Part shown: piece by piece, positions 43,909 through 52,491 of the stretch
Position numbering within the stretch: the stretch's first letter is position 1
How the letters are laid out: each line of letters begins with the position of its first letter
Assembly: GCA_027491255.1 (NCBI GenBank)
Contig: JAIXWM010000081.1
Coordinates: 1 to 64,000, forward strand
Reading direction: 5' to 3'
DNA length: 64,000 nt
Source: Rubrivivax sp.
GTDB taxonomy: Bacteria > Pseudomonadota > Gammaproteobacteria > Burkholderiales > Burkholderiaceae_C
Program-made: the position numbers and the translations under genes
The notes under the pieces: model-generated
The model's input: the letters and a program-made list of their open reading frames with translations, nothing else
The model's database searches: none
Told to the model about the DNA's origin: nothing

Positions 43909-45081
43909 ATGGCCGACGACCAGAACCGCACCCTACCAGCTACCGAGCGCAAGATCGCCAAGGCGCGCGAAGAGGGTCAGGTCGCGCGCTCGCGCGACCT
44001 GGGGCACTTCGCAGCGCTGTTCTGTGCCGGCGTGGCCCTGGTCGCCGTGGCCCCGGAGGCCACGCATGCGCTGCGCCGGGTGCTGGGTCAGGCCCTGCGC
44101 TTCGATGCCGCCGCGCTCGCCGGCACCAGCAGCATGGCCGACCGCCTGTCCGACCTGACGCTCGTGCTGCTGGTGGCCGTGGTGCCCCTGGGCGTGCTCA
44201 TGATGATCGTCGGCGTGCTGTCGGCAGTGTCGTCGGGCGGCTGGAACTTCACCTGGAAGGCGATGGCGCCGCGCTGGGAGAAGCTGGATCCCCTGGCGGG
44301 CTTGCAGCGCATGGTGTCGGGTCGACAGGTCGGGCAGATGCTCAAGGCCTGCCTGCTGGCCGTGGTGCTGGGTGTCGTCGCCGCCTTGTTCATCAAGGCG
44401 AGCCTGGCGCGGTTTTCCCACACGCTGGCCCTGTCCTTGCCGGTGGCCTTCGGGCATGCGGCCTCCACCGTGTGGGCCGGCATCGTGCTGTTGCTCGTTG
44501 CGCTGGGCGTGTTCGCCCTGGTGGACGTGCCGCTGCAGCGCTTCCTGTGGCTGCGTGGCCTGCGCATGAGCCACCAGGAGGTCAAGCAAGAACACAAGGA
44601 TATCGACGGCAGCCCCGAGATCCGCGCCAAGATCAAGGCGCGGATGCGTGAGATGGCCAACCGGCGCATGCTGGCTGCCGTGCCCCGGGCCGACATCGTG
44701 GTGATGAACCCGGAACACTACGCGGTGGCGCTGAAGTACGACGCCGCGACGATGGCGGCCCCGGTGGTGCTGGCCAAGGGCGCCGACCTCATGGCGATGC
44801 GCATCCGCGACGCCGCACGCGCCGCCTCGGTGCCGGTGCTGCAGGCCCCGCCCCTGGCACGCGCCTTGTTCGCCCACGCGCGTGTCGACCAGGAGATCCC
44901 GTCGGCGCTGTTCGCCGCGGTCGCGCAGGTGCTGGCCTGGGTCTACCAGCTTCGCAACGCGATGGCGGGCAAGGGTCGCATGCCGTCGACGCTGCCCGAG
45001 CTGCCGGTGCCGCCGGAACTCGACCCCCACGACCCGCGCGCCGCGCGCGGCCGGGGCGCCCGAACTGAGGCCGGATCGTGA
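43909..45081 (+). CDS. flhB: Flagellar export switch protein FlhB with NPEH in place of NPTH
   Basis: The 390-residue product has an N-terminal cytoplasmic start (TLPATERKIAKAREEGQVAR), four membrane helices and a C-terminal cytoplasmic domain (VKQEHKDIDGSPEIRAKIKA). The autocleavage site is expected as NPTH; here residues 267-270 read NPEH, followed by YAVALKY as usual. The catalytic Asn, Pro and His remain, Thr is replaced by Glu. FlhB cleavage switches export from rod/hook to filament proteins in concert with FliK. ATG 43909 was chosen; flhA's GTG overlaps its stop by four bases. Confidence 0.95.
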   Translation: MADDQNRTLPATERKIAKAREEGQVARSRDLGHFAALFCAGVALVAVAPEATHALRRVLGQALRFDAAALAGTSSMADRLSDLTLVLLVAVVPLGVLMMIVGVLSAVSSGGWNFTWKAMAPRWEKLDPLAGLQRMVSGRQVGQMLKACLLAVVLGVVAALFIKASLARFSHTLALSLPVAFGHAASTVWAGIVLLLVALGVFALVDVPLQRFLWLRGLRMSHQEVKQEHKDIDGSPEIRAKIKARMREMANRRMLAAVPRADIVVMNPEHYAVALKYDAATMAAPVVLAKGADLMAMRIRDAARAASVPVLQAPPLARALFAHARVDQEIPSALFAAVAQVLAWVYQLRNAMAGKGRMPSTLPELPVPPELDPHDPRAARGRGARTEAGS

Positions 45082-47189
45082 TCGCCCGCCTGTCCTCGAA
45101 TCCCTGGGTCGGCCGCGCGCGCGGCCTGCTGGGCCCCGACGCCGGCGTGCTCAAGGCGCTGACGGCGCCCATCTTCATCGTCCTGATCCTGGCGATGATG
45201 GTGCTGCCGCTGCCGCCGCTGGCGCTGGACCTGCTGTTCACGTTCAACATCGCGTTGTCGCTGATGGTGATGATGGTGGCCGCGACGATGAAGCGGCCGC
45301 TGGACTTCGCGGCGCTGCCGTCGGTGCTGCTGGTGACCACGCTGCTGCGACTGAGCCTGAACGTCGCCTCCACGCGCGTGGTGCTGATGGAGGGGCACAC
45401 CGGGCCCGGCGCTGCCGGCCAGGTCATCGAGTCCTTCGGTCATTTCCTGATCGGCGGCAACTTCGCGGTCGGCCTGCTCGTCTTCGCCATCCTCGTCGTC
45501 ATCAACTTCGTCGTCGTCACGAAAGGGGCGGAGCGGATTGCCGAGGTGGGCGCGCGCTTCACCCTGGACGCGATGCCGGGCAAGCAGATGGCCATCGACG
45601 CCGACCTGAACGCCGGGCTGATCGACGAGAAGGAGGCCAAGCGCCGGCGCGCCGAAGTGGGCGAGGAGGCGGACTTCTTCGGCTCGATGGACGGCGCGAG
45701 CAAGTATGTGCGTGGCGACGCGATCGCCGGCCTGCTGATCCTGTTCATCAGCGTCGTCGGTGGGTTCCTCATCGGCATGCTGCAGCATGACTTGTCCGCG
45801 GGCGACGCGGCGCGCAGCTACATCCTGCTGGCGGTGGGCGACGCGCTGGTGGCGCAGGTGCCGGCGCTGCTGATCTCGGTGTCGGCGGCGATGGTGGTAT
45901 CGCGCGTGGGCAGCGAGCAGGACGTGGGCAGCCAGATCCGCAGCCAGGTCTTCGATTCGCCGCGCGCCATCGGCGTGACGGCGGGCATCGTCGGCGCGCT
46001 CGGGGCGGTGCCCGGCATGCCGCACTTCGTGTTCCTGCTCATCGCCAGCGGTCTCGGCGCGCTGGCCTGGGCGACCCACCGAAGGCAGACCCGGCCTGCC
46101 GAGGCGCCGCGCAGCCCTGACAGCGGCGACATTCCTTCGGCCAACACCGAGGCGACCTGGGACGACCTGGCGCCGGTGGACACCCTGGGCCTGGAGGTGG
46201 GCTTCCGCCTGATCGCTCTGGTGGACAAGACGCGCAACGGCGAACTGCTCGGTCGCATCAAGGGGGTGCGCAAGAAGTTCGCGCAGGACGTGGGCTTCCT
46301 GCCGCCGTCGGTGCACATCCGCGACAACCTCGGCGAGCTCAAGCCCGGCGCCTACCGCGTCGCCCTGCGTGGCGCGGTCGTCGGCGAGGCCGAGGCCTAC
46401 CCCGGCATGCTGATGGCCATCAATCCCGGAGGCGCCACGCAGCAGTTGCCGGGCACCCGCACCACCGACCCGGCTTTCGGCCTGCCCGCAGTCTGGATCG
46501 AGGAGCGCCACCGCGAGACGGCGCAGATGGGGGGATTTACGGTCGTTGATTGCGCGACCGTCGTGGCCACTCACCTTTCACACTTGATGCAGGTCAACGC
46601 CGCGCGTCTGCTGGGACGCGCCGAGACCCAGGCTCTGGTGGACCACGTGAAGAAGATCGCCCCCAATCTCGTCGAGGATGTCATCCCCAAGCTGGTCAGC
46701 ATCACCACGCTGCAGAAGGTGTTGCAGCTGCTGCTGGAGGAGGGCGTCCACATCCGCGACATGCGCTCCATCGTCGAGTGCCTGGCAGAGCACGCCGCCA
46801 CCGTCACCGATCCGGTCGAACTCACGCAGCGGGTCCGCGTGCACCTGGCCCCGGCGATCGTGCAGCAGATCTACGGGCCGAGCCGGGAACTGGACGTGAT
46901 CGCGATGGATCCCGATCTCGAGCGTCTGGTCACCCAGGCGCTCACCTCCCCGCACGGCGCCGCGCTGGACCCGGGTGTGGCGGAGGTGATGACGCGCCGC
47001 GCCGCCGAGACGGCGCGCCAGCAGGAGGACATGGGACTGCCCGCCTGTCTTCTGGTTCCTGACCCGATCCGCAATGCGATGGCGCGGCTGCTCAAGCGCG
47101 CCGCACCGCGCCTGAAGGTGCTGTCGCACAGCGAGATCCCTGAAACCCATTCGATCCGCATCGCCTCGATCATCGGAGCCACTGCATGA
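45078..47189 (+). CDS. flhA: Flagellar export gate protein FlhA
   Basis: The 703-residue product has an N-terminal membrane half (LKALTAPIFIVLILAMMVLP, LLFTFNIALSLMVMMVAAT, NVASTRVVL). The FHIPEP-type loop MKRPLDFAALPSVLLVTTLL leads to the cytoplasmic domain with GEVLGRIKGVRKK-like LLGRIKGVRKKFAQDVGFLP and DVIPKLVSITTLQKVLQLLL. It is the ring that docks substrates and chaperones above the gate. GTG 45078 is the likely start because it overlaps the flhB stop (GTGA); flhF starts in the last four bases. Confidence 0.97.
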   Translation: MIARLSSNPWVGRARGLLGPDAGVLKALTAPIFIVLILAMMVLPLPPLALDLLFTFNIALSLMVMMVAATMKRPLDFAALPSVLLVTTLLRLSLNVASTRVVLMEGHTGPGAAGQVIESFGHFLIGGNFAVGLLVFAILVVINFVVVTKGAERIAEVGARFTLDAMPGKQMAIDADLNAGLIDEKEAKRRRAEVGEEADFFGSMDGASKYVRGDAIAGLLILFISVVGGFLIGMLQHDLSAGDAARSYILLAVGDALVAQVPALLISVSAAMVVSRVGSEQDVGSQIRSQVFDSPRAIGVTAGIVGALGAVPGMPHFVFLLIASGLGALAWATHRRQTRPAEAPRSPDSGDIPSANTEATWDDLAPVDTLGLEVGFRLIALVDKTRNGELLGRIKGVRKKFAQDVGFLPPSVHIRDNLGELKPGAYRVALRGAVVGEAEAYPGMLMAINPGGATQQLPGTRTTDPAFGLPAVWIEERHRETAQMGGFTVVDCATVVATHLSHLMQVNAARLLGRAETQALVDHVKKIAPNLVEDVIPKLVSITTLQKVLQLLLEEGVHIRDMRSIVECLAEHAATVTDPVELTQRVRVHLAPAIVQQIYGPSRELDVIAMDPDLERLVTQALTSPHGAALDPGVAEVMTRRAAETARQQEDMGLPACLLVPDPIRNAMARLLKRAAPRLKVLSHSEIPETHSIRIASIIGATA

Positions 47190-48796
47190 ACGTCAAGCGT
47201 TTCACTGCGCGCACGTCGCGCGAAGCCTTGAAGCTCGTCAAGACGGCCTTCGGCAGCGATGCCGTCGTGTTGTCGACGCGCCCCTGTGCCGAAGGCGTGG
47301 AGGTGCTGGCCATGGCCTCGGATTCCGTGGGCTACTTCGAGCGCCTGGCCGCGCCCGCCCAGCCCGAGCCCGATCCGCCCTCTGCGGCGCCGGCCCAGCG
47401 GCCCGGCGCCCGCCCGCCTCGTCCCGCACCGCCCGCGAGCAGGCCGGCTGCCGCCCCGAGCCAGCGCCTGGAACCCGGTGAACGCAGGGAGCCTGTCTTC
47501 GACGCCACCACGGTCGGCGAAGACGTCGAGCGGCTGTCGATGAGCACGCTGTCGTTCCAGGACTACGTGCGCGAACGCATGCTGCGCCGCCGCAAGGCCG
47601 AACTGGAGGCCAACGGCGAGCCCGCCGCGTCGGCTCCAGCCCCGGTCGCGACTCCCGCCACCGTGGTGCCCTTCTTGCGCCCGGCCGCGGCGGAACGCGA
47701 CGCCGCCAGGCCGGCGAACCTGGCCGCCGCCCCGGTGCTCACGGACGAGGTCTTCGCACCGGCGCTCGACCAAGGGCGGGGGCCGGTCATGCCTGCGGTG
47801 GCGATCGACCCGGTGGCCGCTGCGGCGCTGCGTCGCGACGGCATCGACCTGACAGCCGATCGGGTCGAGATGCTGAATGAGTTGCGCTCGATGAAGGGCC
47901 TGATCGAGGAGCGGTTCAGCGCGCTCGCCTTCATGGAGAAGCTGCAGCGCCAGCCGCGCCAGGCGACGCTGTCGCAGAAGTTGCTGGAGTGCGGCTTCTC
48001 TCCGGCGCTGATCCGCAAGCTGGTGGCCAGCCTGCCGGCCGACGGCGACGAGACCGCCTGGGCCGCCAGCGTCCTGGAGCGCAACCTGGTCACCGGCGAG
48101 CGCAACACGGCCCTGGAGGATGCCGGCGGCATCTTCGCCTTCATCGGCACCACGGGCGTGGGCAAGACCACGAGCACGGCGAAGATGGCCGCCTCCTTCG
48201 CGGCCCGCCACGGGGCCAGCCAACTGGGCCTGATCACGCTGGATGCCTACCGCATGGCTGGGCAGGAGCAGTTGCGCGCCTACGGCCGCATCCTCGGCGT
48301 GCCGGTGCACACGGCGCACGACCGCACGTCCCTGGAGGACCTGCTCGACCTGCTGTCGGGAAAGAAGATGGTGCTCGTGGACACCGGGGGCCTGGCCCAG
48401 CGCGACGCCCGCACGGCCGAGTTGCTGGAGATGGTGTCGCAGCCGGCGGTGCAGCGCCTGCTGGTCATCAACGCCGCGTCCCAGGGCGAAACGATCGAAG
48501 ACACCTTGTCGGCCTATCGGGTGGCGCAGTGCCGCGGTGTCGTGCTGACCAAGGTGGACGAGGCGGTCAAGCTCGGCCCGGCCTTGGATGCGCTGATCCG
48601 GCACCGCGTGAAGGTGCTGGCCGTGGCCAACGGGCAGCGCGTGCCGGAGGACTGGCACCGCCTGTCGGCAGGCACGCTCGTGCAGCGGGCGCTGCGGGCG
48701 GCCGGCAGCACCGCCTGGCGACTCGACCCCTCGGACGTCAACCTCGTCTTCGCCGGCGCGACGCCGCGCGCCGACGCCGCCACGGCTTCCCACTGA
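47186..48796 (+). CDS. flhF: SRP-family GTPase FlhF (flagellar placement)
   Basis: The 536-residue product has a disordered N-terminus with a Pro/Ala-rich segment (about 55-100). The N domain is followed by the G domain: G1 FIGTTGVGKTTSTAKMAA (about 319-336), GLITLDAYRMAGQEQLRAYG, the G3-like KMVLVDTGGLAQRD and the G4-like VLTKVDEAVKLG. FlhF recruits the first MS-ring components to the pole and sets flagellar number. ATG 47186 overlaps the flhA stop (ATGA). Confidence 0.96.
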   Translation: MNVKRFTARTSREALKLVKTAFGSDAVVLSTRPCAEGVEVLAMASDSVGYFERLAAPAQPEPDPPSAAPAQRPGARPPRPAPPASRPAAAPSQRLEPGERREPVFDATTVGEDVERLSMSTLSFQDYVRERMLRRRKAELEANGEPAASAPAPVATPATVVPFLRPAAAERDAARPANLAAAPVLTDEVFAPALDQGRGPVMPAVAIDPVAAAALRRDGIDLTADRVEMLNELRSMKGLIEERFSALAFMEKLQRQPRQATLSQKLLECGFSPALIRKLVASLPADGDETAWAASVLERNLVTGERNTALEDAGGIFAFIGTTGVGKTTSTAKMAASFAARHGASQLGLITLDAYRMAGQEQLRAYGRILGVPVHTAHDRTSLEDLLDLLSGKKMVLVDTGGLAQRDARTAELLEMVSQPAVQRLLVINAASQGETIEDTLSAYRVAQCRGVVLTKVDEAVKLGPALDALIRHRVKVLAVANGQRVPEDWHRLSAGTLVQRALRAAGSTAWRLDPSDVNLVFAGATPRADAATASH

Positions 48797-48812
48797 TCCC
48801 GGAGCAGTCGAA

Positions 48813-49604
48813 GTGAGAAAAGCCCATCCTTCGGAGCTTGCCGTCAGCGAAGATCAAGCCACAGGCTTGCGCCGGATGTTCGCGCGCAGCCGCAGGCGCT
48901 TCCTGGCGCTGGTCTCCAATCCCCAGGTCGGTGGTTCGGGGATCGCCGTCGAGCGCCTGACCGCGGCGGTGTCGATGCTCGGGCTGCGCACGCTGGTCGT
49001 CGACGCCGGAGAAGACTCGCCGCCGCCCCAGGAGGCTTCGGCGCTGGGCCTGGCTGCGTGCGTGGAGGCCCTGACTCCGCGGGTGTCCTACCTCGCCGCC
49101 CGGGGCCTCTCGCGTCGCTACGTCGACACCCAGGGCTCCTCGGCTTCGCTGCTGCAGGAACTCGCGCAGGTGGCCCCGCGCGCGGACGTGGTGCTGCTGC
49201 ACGCGCCTGCCCCGGAACTGGCCCGCCTGCTGATGCCGCAGTCCGTTCGCCCCGTGCTGCTGGCGACCGACCACGCCGACAGCGTCAAGCATGCCTACGC
49301 CGCCTTGAAGCTGCTGTCCCAGCGCTGTGGCTGGATGAGCTTCGACCTGCTGCTGCTGGGCACGCAGGGCACGCGCTCTTCCCGCATCGCCGACACGGTG
49401 GGGCACTGCGCCGAGCAGTTCATCGGGTCGGCGCTGCACGACTGGGCGGCACTCGACCCTGAAGTCCATGCCGTCGAGCCGCCGACGCCCGAGCTGCTGC
49501 GGCTGGTCGTCTCACAGCTCGAGAGCGACGAGATGGCACCGCTGGCTGCCTTGTCTCGCAGCACCGGAGGCGCGCCGCTGACCCTGGCGCAGCGCAGGAA
49601 CTGA
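48813..49604 (+). CDS. flhG: FlhG/FleN-like protein lacking the Walker A lysines
   Basis: The 263-residue product occupies the flhG (fleN, MinD-like ATPase) position between flhF and fliA, and its early region resembles a MinD beginning: an N-terminal LRRMFARS helix, then RFLALVSNPQVGGSGIAVER where an active family member has a KGGVGKT-type P loop. The deviant Walker A lysines are absent. Later strands (TLVVDAGED, VVLLHAPAPELARLL, VLLATDHADSVKHAY, DLLLLGTQGTRSS) match the ParA/MinD layout loosely. I infer a non-hydrolysing or nucleotide-independent FlhG relative. It starts 16 bases after flhF and ends 19 bases before fliA. Confidence 0.7.
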   Translation: MRKAHPSELAVSEDQATGLRRMFARSRRRFLALVSNPQVGGSGIAVERLTAAVSMLGLRTLVVDAGEDSPPPQEASALGLAACVEALTPRVSYLAARGLSRRYVDTQGSSASLLQELAQVAPRADVVLLHAPAPELARLLMPQSVRPVLLATDHADSVKHAYAALKLLSQRCGWMSFDLLLLGTQGTRSSRIADTVGHCAEQFIGSALHDWAALDPEVHAVEPPTPELLRLVVSQLESDEMAPLAALSRSTGGAPLTLAQRRN

Positions 49605-49623
49605 ATCACCGAGGACCGCTGTC

Positions 49624-50337
49624 ATGTACACCCCGAAGGGCCGCCTGGACTCCGGCTCGATGCTCAAGCAGTACAGCCCCCTCGTGCGACGGCTTGCGCA
49701 CCAGATGATTGCCAAGCTGCCGGCCAACGTGGAGATCGACGACCTGATCCAGGTGGGCATGATGGGGCTGAACGATGCCCTGGCCCGCTTCGACGCGGCC
49801 CAGGGCGTGCAGTTCGAGACCTTCGCAACCCAGCGCATCCGCGGCGCCATGCTCGACGAGTTGCGCAGCAGCGACTGGATGAGCCGTGGGGAGCGGCGTC
49901 ACCAGCGCGTGATCGAGGCCGCGGTTCACAAGCTCGAGCACAAGCTCGGCCGGGCGCCGCACGAGGCGGAGATCGCGGCCGAGCTCGGCATGAAGCTGCA
50001 GGATTACCAGGACCTGCTCACCAAGGTCCGCGGGACCCAGCTCGTCTTCCTCGAGGACATGGCGGGCGAGGACGGCAGCGATGACTTCCTCGACCGCCAC
50101 ATGGTCGACAAGGAATCCGATCCGATGGGCTTGCTGGCCGACCGGCGCATGCGCGAGGCGCTGGTGGAGGCGATCAAGGATCTGCCCGAGCGCGAGCAGT
50201 ACATCATGAGCATGTACTACGAGCACGACATGAACCTCAAGGAGATCGCCGCTGTGCTCGGGGTGACCGAGTCGCGCGTGTGTCAGTTGCACAGCCAGTC
50301 CATCGCCCGGCTCAGGACGCGCCTGCGCAAATGGTGA
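49624..50337 (+). CDS. fliA: Flagellar sigma factor FliA (sigma-28)
   Basis: The 237-residue product has sigma-70 family regions 2, 3 and 4: YSPLVRRLAHQMIAKLPANV, VEIDDLIQVGMMGLNDALAR, FETFATQRIRGAMLDELRS and, in region 4, DLPEREQYIMSMYYEHDMNL and IAAVLGVTESRVCQLHSQSI. FliA directs class III genes (flagellins, motility and flgM) and is held by the anti-sigma factor FlgM, encoded at 57.7 kb. ATG 49624 matches the family start. Confidence 0.97.
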   Translation: MYTPKGRLDSGSMLKQYSPLVRRLAHQMIAKLPANVEIDDLIQVGMMGLNDALARFDAAQGVQFETFATQRIRGAMLDELRSSDWMSRGERRHQRVIEAAVHKLEHKLGRAPHEAEIAAELGMKLQDYQDLLTKVRGTQLVFLEDMAGEDGSDDFLDRHMVDKESDPMGLLADRRMREALVEAIKDLPEREQYIMSMYYEHDMNLKEIAAVLGVTESRVCQLHSQSIARLRTRLRKW

Positions 50338-50437
50338 GCCGGGGCGCCTGTCGCGCTTTCCCCTCGGGCGTGGTGGGAATGCCGGCTCTCCATAGACTGC
50401 GAGCACCCAGGGTGTGGACCCCTGCAGGAGCCCGACG

Positions 50438-51310
50438 ATGCAGCAAGAGGAATTCGACTCCCTGGTTTCCCCCCACGGTCTGAGCCGGCGTGGCTTCACC
50501 CGCAGCGCCCTCGGCGCCGGCTTTGCCGCTGCGGCTCTGCCCGTGGTGGCCCAGACCGCCATCAAGACGGATGCCGCCGGCCTGGTGGTCGGCGAGGTCG
50601 ACATCCCGGTGGGCGATTTCAAGATGCCGGCTTACCGCGCGGCACCCGCGGGCCGGGCCAACGCCCCGGTGGTTCTCGTGATCAGCGAGATCTTCGGCGT
50701 TCATGAGCACATCGCCGATGTCGCGCGGCGCTTGGCGAAGGAAGGCTATTTCGCGATCGCGCCCGAGCTGTTCGCGCGCCAGGGCGACCCGCAGTCTTAT
50801 GGCGAGATTGCCCGGCTGATGACCGAGATCATCGCCAAGGTGCCCGATGGGCAGGTGATGGGCGACCTCGACGCCTGCCTGGCCTGGGCTGCCGGCCAGG
50901 GGGCGGACGCGCGGCGCGTGGCGGTGACCGGTTTCTGCTGGGGCGGGCGGATCGTCTGGCTGTATTCGGCCCACAACCCGGCCGTGAAGGCGGGCGTCGC
51001 CTGGTACGGGCGTCTCGTCGGGCCGACCAATGCGCTGATGCCGCGCAATCCGGTGGACGTGGCCGGGGACTTGAAGGCCCCGGTGCTCGGCCTGTATGGC
51101 GGGCAGGACACCGGCATTCCCCTCGACACCGTCGAGCGCAAGAAGAGGGCGCTGGCCGAAGGCAGTGCCGCGGCCCGGCGCAGCCAGTTCCACGTCTACC
51201 CGGACGCGCCGCACGCTTTCCACGCCGACTACCGCCCCAGCTATCGTCGCGAGGCCGCCATCGACGGTTGGCGGCGCTGCCTGGAGTGGTTCCGCGCCCA
51301 CGGGGTGTGA
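50438..51310 (+). CDS. Dienelactone hydrolase family protein with Tat signal
   Basis: The 290-residue product begins with a twin-arginine signal (SRRGFTRSALGAGFAAAALP) so is probably exported folded. The alpha/beta hydrolase core of dienelactone hydrolases follows: APVVLVISEIFGVHEHIADV, VAVTGFCWGGRIVWLYS (Cys nucleophile in GFCWGG), VLGLYGGQDTGIP and YPDAPHAFHADYRPSY with the catalytic His. Typical cytoplasmic enzymes lack the Tat signal. Function in this organism is unknown. ATG 50438 was chosen to keep the short leader before RRGF. Confidence 0.88.
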   Translation: MQQEEFDSLVSPHGLSRRGFTRSALGAGFAAAALPVVAQTAIKTDAAGLVVGEVDIPVGDFKMPAYRAAPAGRANAPVVLVISEIFGVHEHIADVARRLAKEGYFAIAPELFARQGDPQSYGEIARLMTEIIAKVPDGQVMGDLDACLAWAAGQGADARRVAVTGFCWGGRIVWLYSAHNPAVKAGVAWYGRLVGPTNALMPRNPVDVAGDLKAPVLGLYGGQDTGIPLDTVERKKRALAEGSAAARRSQFHVYPDAPHAFHADYRPSYRREAAIDGWRRCLEWFRAHGV

Positions 51311-51522
51311 TCAGGAGCCGCCGGCAACTGCCCGCGCGCTCTGCACCCGGACAGCCGCTGTTGCCGGCCGGCGCCTTGCTCGCCCGGCTGCGGGCGTCCT
51401 GACGATGCGCCTCGTGGTCCCCGCATCACCGACAGGGCCGCGGCCGTGCCGGGCCGGGGCGTGGCGCGCTCCGGCCGCGGTTCCTCGAGGGTGGGTGTTG
51501 ACAGGCTCGCTATGCTGTAGGG

Positions 51523-52305
51523 ATGACGCTGCTCTACATCTGCATTGCGACGCTGGCCGGCGGCTTGCTGTCGGTCCTGATCGCCTCGACGCTCACCGTG
51601 GCCCTGCTCGGGCGTGTGGTTCAAGGACTGGTGAGTCTGTCCGCCGGCGTTCTGCTGGGCACATCCCTGCTGCATGTCTTGCCGGAAGCTTTCGACAGCG
51701 GCGCCGACACCCATGACCTGTTCATCGCCCTGCTGGCCGGGCTGCTGTTCTTCTGGCTGCTGGAGAAGGCCGAGCTCTATCGGCACGGCCACCACCACGA
51801 GGGAGACGGGCACCACCACCACCACGATTTCGACGCCGAGCAGGCGGGCCGTGGCGGTCTGGGCATCCTGGTGGGCGACGGCATCCACAACTTCTGCGAC
51901 GGCATCATCATCGCCGCCGCATTCCTGGCCGACACGCAACTCGGCATCGTCACGGCGATCGCCGTGGTGGCGCACGAGATCCCCCAGGAGGCGGGGGACT
52001 ACATCGTGCTGCTCAACGCCGGCTTCTCGCGTGCACGCGCCCTGATGTTCAACGCGCTGTCGGGCCTGGCCTCGGTGGCGGGTGGCGTGATCGGCTATTA
52101 CGTCGTCGGCCCCTGGGAGGCGCTGTTTCCTTATCTGCTCGTGGTGGCTTCGAGCAGTTTCATCTATGTCGCGGTGGCGGACTTGCTGCCGCAATTGCAG
52201 CAGCGGCTGTCGCTGCTGCACACGCTGCGGCAGGTCGCCTGGCTTGCCGCGGGCCTGCTGATCGTGACCGGCGCGACGCAACTGCTGCACGCGCACGCTC
52301 ACTGA
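51523..52305 (+). CDS. ZIP-family metal transporter
   Basis: The 260-residue product has seven or eight membrane segments (for example YICIATLAGGLLSVLIASTL, LFIALLAGLLFFWLLEKAEL) and a His-rich cytoplasmic loop (HGHHHEGDGHHHHHDFDAE, about residues 88-106). The family's metal-site helices contain DGIHNFCDG and HEIPQEAGDY. ZIP proteins bring Zn or other divalent cations into the cytoplasm. No regulator is adjacent. Confidence 0.92.
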   Translation: MTLLYICIATLAGGLLSVLIASTLTVALLGRVVQGLVSLSAGVLLGTSLLHVLPEAFDSGADTHDLFIALLAGLLFFWLLEKAELYRHGHHHEGDGHHHHHDFDAEQAGRGGLGILVGDGIHNFCDGIIIAAAFLADTQLGIVTAIAVVAHEIPQEAGDYIVLLNAGFSRARALMFNALSGLASVAGGVIGYYVVGPWEALFPYLLVVASSSFIYVAVADLLPQLQQRLSLLHTLRQVAWLAAGLLIVTGATQLLHAHAH

Positions 52306-52315
52306 ACACTCTAGG

Positions 52316-52472
52316 GGTCCGGGCTGCGCCCGTCCCGGCCCCCCGAGGGGGCGCAAGAAAACTTGGGGCGGCCCGGCGTTTTCTTGGGCTGGCCCCCAAG
52401 GTCCGGGCTGTGCCCGTCCCGGCCCCCCGAGGGGGCGCAAGAAAACTTGGGGCGGCCCGGCGTTTTCTTGGG
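52316..52472. repeat. Tandem 73-bp intergenic repeats with internal hairpin
   Basis: Two near-identical 73-base units, 52316-52388 and 52400-52472, differ at one position seen (GGGCTGCGCC versus GGGCTGTGCC) and are separated by 11 bases. Each contains CAAGAAAAC and GTTTTCTTG flanking a GC-rich core, able to form a stem, and a GGCCCCCCGAGGGGGC segment. They lie between the ZIP gene and rsgA, both ending here, so they may also work as a bidirectional terminator. GC-rich repeats of this kind recur in Burkholderiales genomes from general recollection. Confidence 0.7.
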
Positions 52473-52491
52473 ATCACCGCCCCGGCGGGCT

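Noticed and set aside
40719-43961. A 1080-codon antisense frame across flhC-motAB
   Set aside because: It lies opposite well-conserved genes, is Arg/His/Gly/Gln-rich, and has no family match; high GC removes stop codons on the opposite strand.
52316-52472. CRISPR-like repeat-spacer array
   Set aside because: Only two 73-base units with an 11-base spacer, no cas genes.
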